Source: an uncultured Collinsella sp. (GTDB lineage Bacteria > Actinomycetota > Coriobacteriia > Coriobacteriales > Coriobacteriaceae). Taken from it: a stretch of 64,000 nucleotides of DNA. Made by a program: the position numbers and the translations under genes. The stretch's first letter is position 1, and each line of letters begins with the position of its first letter. Below the pieces are notes generated by a model. That model was not told the origin of the DNA. It saw only the letters and a program-made list of their open reading frames with translations, and searched no databases. Positions 59,224 through 64,000 of the stretch are shown here, one piece after another. The stretch is from positions 124,001 to 188,000 of the forward strand of contig CAKUEW010000001.1 of assembly GCA_934646815.1 (NCBI GenBank), in the 5' to 3' direction.

Positions 59224-60403
59224 AGCATCGAAACCTACCTTCCGCCGCGCCGGAGGGCGTTCCGGCGCACCTGCCTCAACCCAACGCAAGCCTGCGATGC
59301 CGTCCAAGGCCGCCGGTGCCATGCGAGCCGCTAAGCGTCCGGTCGCTACGCCGCAGCTTGGTGCCCGTCCTTCTGCAAAAAAGGCACCACGTCCCGCGGC
59401 AAGGCCCATCGCCACGCCTAAGCCCGCAATGGGCTCTAGGCCCGTGCGTTCGAGTCGTACTGTCGGAGCCGCAAAGCCCCGGTCGCTTACCTCGGTTCCC
59501 GGTTCCGCCAAGCCCGTTTCGGCCAAAAAGGAATTTAAACCGCTGGCGTCGCTTGGCTCCGCGGCCACTCAAGCCGCCGGTGCCGCGTCGGCCGTTAAGG
59601 GCAAGGGCAAAATCGTGGGCGGCATTCTGGCCGCCTTGGCCGTGCTTGCCATCGTTGCCGTCATCGTGATCAACTCCGGCCTGTTTGCCGCAACCGATAT
59701 TCAGATCGAGGGCAGCGAGCACGTGACCAAGCACGATGCCATGCAGCTGATCAGCCTGCCCGAGAACACCTCGCTCTTTAACGTATATCCCGACCAGATT
59801 ACCGAAGACCTTAAGCAAAATCCTTGGGTTTCGGGCGTGGACGTTCAGCGACAGTTTCCCCATACGCTCATCATTACGCCGACGGAGCGCAAGGTTATCG
59901 CGATCGCCTATATGAGTTCGGACGACCTTGCGTGGGCGATCGGCGACGACGACACCTGGATCGCGCCGCTCTCGACTTCGGTCGAAGTGGACGACCAGGG
60001 CAATGTCATCACGTCGGGGCAGGGTGCCAGCACGCTGAGCGGTATCGATGCCGCTCTGGCGCTTGCCAAGCATTACGGTGCCGTGCTGCTCACCGATGTT
60101 TCGGCCGATGTTGAGCCGGTTTCTGGGCAGCCGGTCTCATCCAAGGCCGTTAAGGCGGGTCTGGACTACGCACGTGGTTTCTCGAGCGAATTCCTGGCGC
60201 AGATTAAGGATATTTCCACGCCTTCGGTCGAAGCCATATCGGCAAATCTCGATTCGGGTATTGAGGTGTCACTGGGCGATTCGGACGATATTGCCAAGAA
60301 GGAGCGCATCGTAACCAAGCTTCTTTCGCAGGTAGAGGGCGTGACTTATATTAACGTTCGGTCTCCCGGCAACTATACGTTTAGGAATGCGCCGACCGCA
60401 TAG
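59180..60403 (+). CDS. ftsQ: Cell division protein FtsQ
   Basis: A 407-residue bitopic protein. A long basic, Ala/Pro/Arg-rich cytoplasmic part (residues 1-145) precedes one membrane helix (about 149-170, GGILAALAVLAIVAVIVINSG, split here as GGILAALAVLA then IVAVIVINSG). The POTRA domain starts at DIQIEGSEHVTKHD and is followed by the beta domain with QFPHTLIITPTERK. It scaffolds FtsL/FtsB at the septum. The start has GAGGGAGG six bases upstream, which supports the 44-bp overlap with murB. The long cytoplasmic tail is unlike that of E. coli FtsQ. Confidence 0.93.
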   Translation: MASSSDRKLNSSASRASKPTFRRAGGRSGAPASTQRKPAMPSKAAGAMRAAKRPVATPQLGARPSAKKAPRPAARPIATPKPAMGSRPVRSSRTVGAAKPRSLTSVPGSAKPVSAKKEFKPLASLGSAATQAAGAASAVKGKGKIVGGILAALAVLAIVAVIVINSGLFAATDIQIEGSEHVTKHDAMQLISLPENTSLFNVYPDQITEDLKQNPWVSGVDVQRQFPHTLIITPTERKVIAIAYMSSDDLAWAIGDDDTWIAPLSTSVEVDDQGNVITSGQGASTLSGIDAALALAKHYGAVLLTDVSADVEPVSGQPVSSKAVKAGLDYARGFSSEFLAQIKDISTPSVEAISANLDSGIEVSLGDSDDIAKKERIVTKLLSQVEGVTYINVRSPGNYTFRNAPTA

Positions 60404-60602
60404 CCTCTTAAATGGCTTTGTTGAGGGGCCATACCGCGCCGTTTATCTGGTTTGTTTGGTTTTCACGGTCAATTATTTGACTGATACGTTCATAATGTGC
60501 AAACATAATACGGTTTACCTTTGCATTTACTTTCAACCTGAAGGTTAATGTGCGCAGGGGTCGACCCATGCTATGGCTATAACCTTTGTTCGGAGGACCG
60601 AC
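60404..60602 (+). promoter_or_regulatory. Likely ftsZ promoter region
   Basis: A 199-bp gap with an AT-rich core at about 60465-60515. It contains TTGACT, the direct repeat CATAAT...CATAAT (about 60493-60510) and a small hairpin AACCTGAAGGTT. The gap is much longer than the others in the cluster and suggests a separate ftsZ promoter. Box spacing is not ideal. Confidence 0.4.
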
Positions 60603-61754
60603 ATGCACGAGACAGAGATCAACAACTACCTTGCCGTCATTAAGGTGGTCGGCGTCGGCGGCGGCGGTACCAACGCGGTCAATCGAATGATCGAAGAGGG
60701 CATCCGCGGCGTCGAGTTTGTCGCCATCAACACCGATGCTCAGGCACTCGCGATCTCTGATGCCGATATCAAGGTGCACATCGGCACCGACCTCACCCGC
60801 GGTCTGGGCGCTGGCGCCAACCCCGAGGTTGGTCGCAAGGCCGCTGACGAGTCCCGCGATGACATCGCCGAGGCGCTTGCCGGCGCCGACATGGTGTTTA
60901 TCACCTGTGGCGAGGGCGGCGGCACCGGTACCGGCGCTGCGCCCATCGTTGCCGATATCGCCATGAACGAGGTCGGCGCGCTGACTGTCGCCGTTGTGAC
61001 CAAGCCCTTTACCTTCGAGGGCCGCAAGCGCAAGAAGAGCGCCGAGGAGGGCATTAAGACCCTCTCCGATTGCGTCGACACCATGATCGTTATTCCCAAC
61101 GACAAGCTGCTTGACATTGCCGAGAAGAAGACCACCATGCTCGAGGCCTTCGCGATTGCCGATGGCGTCCTTTCCCAGGGCACCCAAGGCATCACCGACC
61201 TCATCACCGTCCCGGGTATCATCAACCTGGACTTCGCCGACGTTAAGACCATCATGAAGCAGGCCGGTACCGCCATGATGGGCATTGGCACCTCTTCTGG
61301 GGACACCCGTGCCGTCGACGCCGCCCAGCAGGCCATCTCCAGCCCGCTGCTCGAGAGCTCCATCGATGGTGCCACGCGCGTGCTGCTTTCCATCGCTGGC
61401 TCCAAGGACCTGGGCATCCAGGAGATCAGCGACGCTGCCGACGTTGTCGCCAATGCCGTCGACCCCGAGGCCAACATCATCTTCGGTACCGTTGTCGACG
61501 AGTCTCTGGGCGATCAGGTCCGCATCACCGTTATCGCTACGGGCTTCTCTGACTCCAACGTTAACCGTCAGGACGAGCTCTTTGCCGCCCAGCAGTCCCA
61601 GAGCAAGGCCGCTGCTTCCGAGCCGCAGCGCACCGCTCCGGCTTCTAGCCCGGCTCAGGCCGCCCCGACCCGCAACGTCGGCGGTACCGAGCTTCCCAAC
61701 TTTGGCAACGACCAGTTTGAGCTTCCCGATTTCCTTAAGCGCGGTAGCTTCTAA
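60603..61754 (+). CDS. ftsZ: Cell division protein FtsZ
   Basis: A 383-residue tubulin-like GTPase that forms the division ring. The start is [18 protein letters not shown] and the GTP signature GGGTGTG lies at residues 105-111. The T7 loop has [12 protein letters not shown] variable linker rich in Ala, Ser and Pro leads to the C-terminal peptide [11 protein letters not shown], a conserved site for FtsZ partners; with no ftsA, the likely anchor is SepF, whose gene is not in this window. The ATG at 60603 has CGGAGGA upstream; an earlier ATG at 60573 is unlikely. Confidence 0.97.
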   Translation: MHETEINNYLAVIKVVGVGGGGTNAVNRMIEEGIRGVEFVAINTDAQALAISDADIKVHIGTDLTRGLGAGANPEVGRKAADESRDDIAEALAGADMVFITCGEGGGTGTGAAPIVADIAMNEVGALTVAVVTKPFTFEGRKRKKSAEEGIKTLSDCVDTMIVIPNDKLLDIAEKKTTMLEAFAIADGVLSQGTQGITDLITVPGIINLDFADVKTIMKQAGTAMMGIGTSSGDTRAVDAAQQAISSPLLESSIDGATRVLLSIAGSKDLGIQEISDAADVVANAVDPEANIIFGTVVDESLGDQVRITVIATGFSDSNVNRQDELFAAQQSQSKAAASEPQRTAPASSPAQAAPTRNVGGTELPNFGNDQFELPDFLKRGSF

Positions 61755-61779
61755 GCATAAATTTGCATTGCTTTATGCA

Positions 61780-61811
61780 GGGGTGCGTCCGCTTGGATGC
61801 GCCCCTTTTTG
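61780..61811 (+). terminator. Terminator of ftsZ
   Basis: Arms GGGGTGCGTCC and GGATGCGCCCC (two G-T type pairs) around GCTT, then TTTTTGTTTTG. Confidence 0.88.
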
Positions 61812-61907
61812 TTTTGTTTCGACTTTGTAAACCGTAACCCTCCAATCTCTTTACGTTCCCTTTACGTTTGCTCCCAGTGCAGCGAGTATCCTCTTAAGGA
61901 AGTATGG

Positions 61908-61943
61908 CAGCCGTATAAATACGGACTGTAGCGGCAGTGCCGC
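61908..61943. promoter_or_regulatory. Paired hairpins upstream of pgeF
   Basis: CCGTATAAATACGG (61911-61924), extendable by CAG/CTG, and GCGGCAGTGCCGC (61931-61943). They lie 30-60 bp before pgeF and could be an operator; TATAAA inside the first is promoter-like. Confidence 0.35.
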
Positions 61944-61971
61944 GGTACTTGTTGTATTAGGAGGCTTTAGT

Positions 61972-62772
61972 ATGGCAGCACGTGCGGACAACGTTTCGCG
62001 TGTCGACCATGATGGAGTTACGTTGGTAGAGGGCGGGACGCGGGATGTCCTTTTTGCCTTTACCGAGCGCACCGGTGGTGTGTCCGAAGCACCGTACTCC
62101 TCGCTCAATCTGGGCTCGCATGTAGGTGATGACCCCTTTTCCGTTCAAGAGAATCGTCGTCGAGTACTCGACGCCATGGGTGCCGTAGCGTGCGAGCATA
62201 ATTTGCTCGTGCCCAACCAGGTGCATGGGGACCACGTTGTCGTGGTGAGCTCCAGCGGAGCCGATGACCTCGAAGACATTCGCGAGCAAATTGCCGAGGG
62301 CTGTGACGCCATCGTGTGCACGGCGCGCGAAGTTCCCGTGCTGCTGTGTTTTGCCGATTGCGTGCCCGTGGTGCTGGTGGCTCCCGGCGGCTTTGCGGTG
62401 GTCCATTCCGGCTGGAAGGGCACGGTTGCTCGCATCTGCGCAAAGGCCTGTCAGGCGCTCTGTGAGGCGGCGGGCTGTGAGCCGAGCGATGTCTCGGCCT
62501 ATATCGGGCCGCATATCCTGGGCGACGAGTACGAGGTGTCGCAGGAGCTCATGGATCGCTTTGCTGTTGAGTTTAAGAGTATCGATGCGACAGGCACGCG
62601 TATGCTCGACCTTTCTGCCGCTATTTTTGAGGCACTTGAAGATGCTGGCGTTGTGAAAGACCGTATCGTTGATACTGGGCTTTCGACCATGCGTCAGAAT
62701 GACCGCTTTTATTCCTATCGCAAAGAGGCTGGCACCTGTGGGCGCCATGCCGCAATCGGTGTGATGCTATGA
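61972..62772 (+). CDS. pgeF: Purine nucleoside phosphorylase / laccase-domain protein PgeF
   Basis: A 266-residue protein of the YfiH/multicopper polyphenol oxidase-like family, now viewed as broad purine nucleoside phosphorylases or peptidoglycan-editing enzymes (PgeF in E. coli). Metal-binding and active-site motifs are NQVHGDHV, CFADCVPVVL and VHSGWKGT, with FYSYRKEAGTCGR at the end. TAGGAGG lies nine bases before the ATG. A pgeF-type gene after ftsZ is normal in actinobacteria, where it is usually followed by sepF; here pstS follows with a 4-bp overlap. Confidence 0.92.
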   Translation: MAARADNVSRVDHDGVTLVEGGTRDVLFAFTERTGGVSEAPYSSLNLGSHVGDDPFSVQENRRRVLDAMGAVACEHNLLVPNQVHGDHVVVVSSSGADDLEDIREQIAEGCDAIVCTAREVPVLLCFADCVPVVLVAPGGFAVVHSGWKGTVARICAKACQALCEAAGCEPSDVSAYIGPHILGDEYEVSQELMDRFAVEFKSIDATGTRMLDLSAAIFEALEDAGVVKDRIVDTGLSTMRQNDRFYSYRKEAGTCGRHAAIGVML

Positions 62773-63605
62773 GAAAGATCGTATCGGTCCTGAGCGCCGC
62801 GGTGCTCGCGCTTTCGCTGTGTGCATGTTCCTCGGGATCCTCCACTTCTTCTATTACCGTTGCCGGTTCCACCACCTGCCTCCCCATTGCCGAGATTGCG
62901 GCAGAGGGCTTTAAGGAGGAGGCTGGCGTTGACGTGCTCGTCTCGGGCCTGGGCTCTTCTGCCGGCATCGAGGCCGTGAGCAACGGGACGGCCGATATCG
63001 CGAGCTCTTCTCGCGGCCTGAACGCCGACGAGCAAGATCTTGGTTTGACCCCGATCGTTATCGCCCACGATGGCATCGCCGTCATCGTGAACGACGACAA
63101 TCCGGTCGACAACCTTTCGACCGATCAGCTGCGCGATATCTACGCGGGAAAGATCACCAACTGGAAAGAGGTTGGCGGCGAGGACTTAAAGATCCAGGTC
63201 ATTAACCGCGATGAGGCATCGGGCACGCGCGAGGCGTTTCGCACCATTGTCATGGATGGCACGCCGTTTGACCGCCGCTCTGCCGTGCTTTCGGGCACGG
63301 GCCAGGTCCGTGACGTCGTGTCGCGTTCGCGCGGCGCCATCGGCTATATCTCTCTGGGCTTCGTCGACAGCCTTAACGCCAAGACATCGGTCAAGGCCGT
63401 TTCGGTCAACCATGTCGAGGCATCGGAGAAGACCGTTGCGAGTGGCGGTTATCCCATTTCGCGCGACCTCTATTTCTTTGTGAAGGGCACGCCTTCCAAG
63501 CAGGCTCAGGCTTATATCGACTACGTGACGTCCGAAAAGATGGACAAGCAGATTCGCGAGGCGGGCTTTATCCCCGTCACCAATGACGGGAAGGGGAGTG
63601 AGTAG
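62769..63605 (+). CDS. pstS: Phosphate ABC transporter substrate-binding lipoprotein
   Basis: A 278-residue phosphate-binding protein of a Pst-type importer. The signal peptide ends in a lipobox-like LCAC (Cys near residue 20), so it is lipid-anchored on the outer face of the membrane. The mature part begins with SSITVAGSTTCLPI, the phosphate-loop start, and has GSSAGIEAVSNGTADIASSSR, WKEVGG and NRDEASGTREAF, all typical. The ATG overlaps the pgeF stop (ATGA), tying it to that gene, and pstC starts one base after the stop. The whole operon probably continues as pstA, pstB and phoU past the window. Confidence 0.93.
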   Translation: MRKIVSVLSAAVLALSLCACSSGSSTSSITVAGSTTCLPIAEIAAEGFKEEAGVDVLVSGLGSSAGIEAVSNGTADIASSSRGLNADEQDLGLTPIVIAHDGIAVIVNDDNPVDNLSTDQLRDIYAGKITNWKEVGGEDLKIQVINRDEASGTREAFRTIVMDGTPFDRRSAVLSGTGQVRDVVSRSRGAIGYISLGFVDSLNAKTSVKAVSVNHVEASEKTVASGGYPISRDLYFFVKGTPSKQAQAYIDYVTSEKMDKQIREAGFIPVTNDGKGSE

Positions 63606-63606
63606 C

Positions 63607-64000
63607 ATGGATGCACAGGAAACCCCCCAGGTTGAGCAGAAGGCCCAGACGCCCAAGAAGCGCGAGCTGGCCCTGGTGTCGCGCAGTACCTATATCAAGG
63701 AGAAGGCGCTGCAGTGGATCTTCTTTGCCTGCGCGTTTTTGGCGGTCGTCACCGTCATTTTGATCTTTGTGTTCACCACGTATTCGGCCTTGCCGGTGTT
63801 TACCGATATTGGCCTGGCAGATTTCTTTAGTCTTACGTGGGCGCCCTCCGAGGGACATTACGGCATCATGTCGCTGCTGGCCGGCTCTGGTCTGGTTACC
63901 GTCGGCGCGCTTGCCATGGGTGTTCCGCTGGGCGTGGGCACCGCCGTGTATCTGGTCGAGATCGCCAGTAAGCGCGTGCGTAAGCTCATCAGCCCCGCTG
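63607..64000 (+). CDS. pstC: Phosphate ABC transporter permease PstC (cut by window end)
   Basis: The first 131 codons of a membrane permease. A polar tail with KKRELALVSRSTYIKEKALQ (about residues 16-35) is followed by helix 1 (about 37-60), then PVFTDIGLADFFSLTWAP and GIMSLLAGSGLVTVGALAMGVPLG, which match PstC. It forms the channel with PstA. The ATG is one base past the pstS stop. The frame stays open to the last base. Confidence 0.9.
   Translation, partial: MDAQETPQVEQKAQTPKKRELALVSRSTYIKEKALQWIFFACAFLAVVTVILIFVFTTYSALPVFTDIGLADFFSLTWAPSEGHYGIMSLLAGSGLVTVGALAMGVPLGVGTAVYLVEIASKRVRKLISPA

Overview
This window is chromosomal DNA from a high-GC Gram-positive anaerobe. I infer an actinobacterium of class Coriobacteriia, most likely a Collinsella-type gut organism. 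The reasons are a division and cell-wall (dcw) cluster without ftsA, several arginine deiminase (ADI) genes, acetate kinase/phosphotransacetylase fermentation genes, ECF-type vitamin or amino acid transporters and strong C/G third-position bias. The genus is an inference; no rRNA gene is present.

Layout. 0-7.2 kb: an aspartate/glutamate racemase, then a minus-strand ECF transporter block. The block comprises EcfT, a fused double ATPase and two paralogous S components; the S genes are preceded by a 22-codon leader peptide with three consecutive Trp codons and a terminator, a classical-looking Trp attenuator. A secreted, membrane-anchored C69 dipeptidase follows. 7.4-13 kb: a lipid kinase coupled to a 30-residue membrane peptide, RNase D, a membrane zinc peptidase, exonuclease VII (xseA-xseB) and a HIT protein. 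13-18 kb: an AT-richer island with a LysR regulator, a 25-residue peptide with a CX4C tail, a stem-loop terminator, two radical SAM/SPASM enzymes and an MFS transporter. This is a ribosomally made, post-translationally modified peptide (RiPP) locus that I do not recognise as a described class, and it is the main discovery candidate. 18-22 kb: two tandem acetate kinases and a convergent pta. 22-31 kb: UDP-galactopyranose mutase plus a glycosyltransferase, a P1 peptidase, Maf, a DJ-1 protein, an rRNA methyltransferase and polyphosphate kinase with an unusual tail. 31.3-40.4 kb: an arginine catabolic island with two nucleotide-identical arcA copies, each with a related leader, in modules arcA-arcD-aminotransferase and arcA-arcB-YfcC carrier. 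41-46 kb: a DUF1846 protein, a small winged-helix regulator, CTP synthase and a Xer recombinase. 46.1-61.8 kb: the dcw cluster mraZ-rsmH-ftsL-ftsI-murF-mraY-murD-ftsW-murG-murC-murB-ftsQ-ftsZ, lacking murE and ftsA. 62-64 kb: pgeF, then the start of a phosphate transporter (pstS, pstC cut by the window end).

Between genes there are many long, perfect or near-perfect palindromes of about 45-130 bp. Several belong to recognisable families that share a core while their outer arms differ but stay self-complementary, which suggests selection on structure. No rRNA, tRNA, CRISPR array, insertion sequence or prophage was seen.
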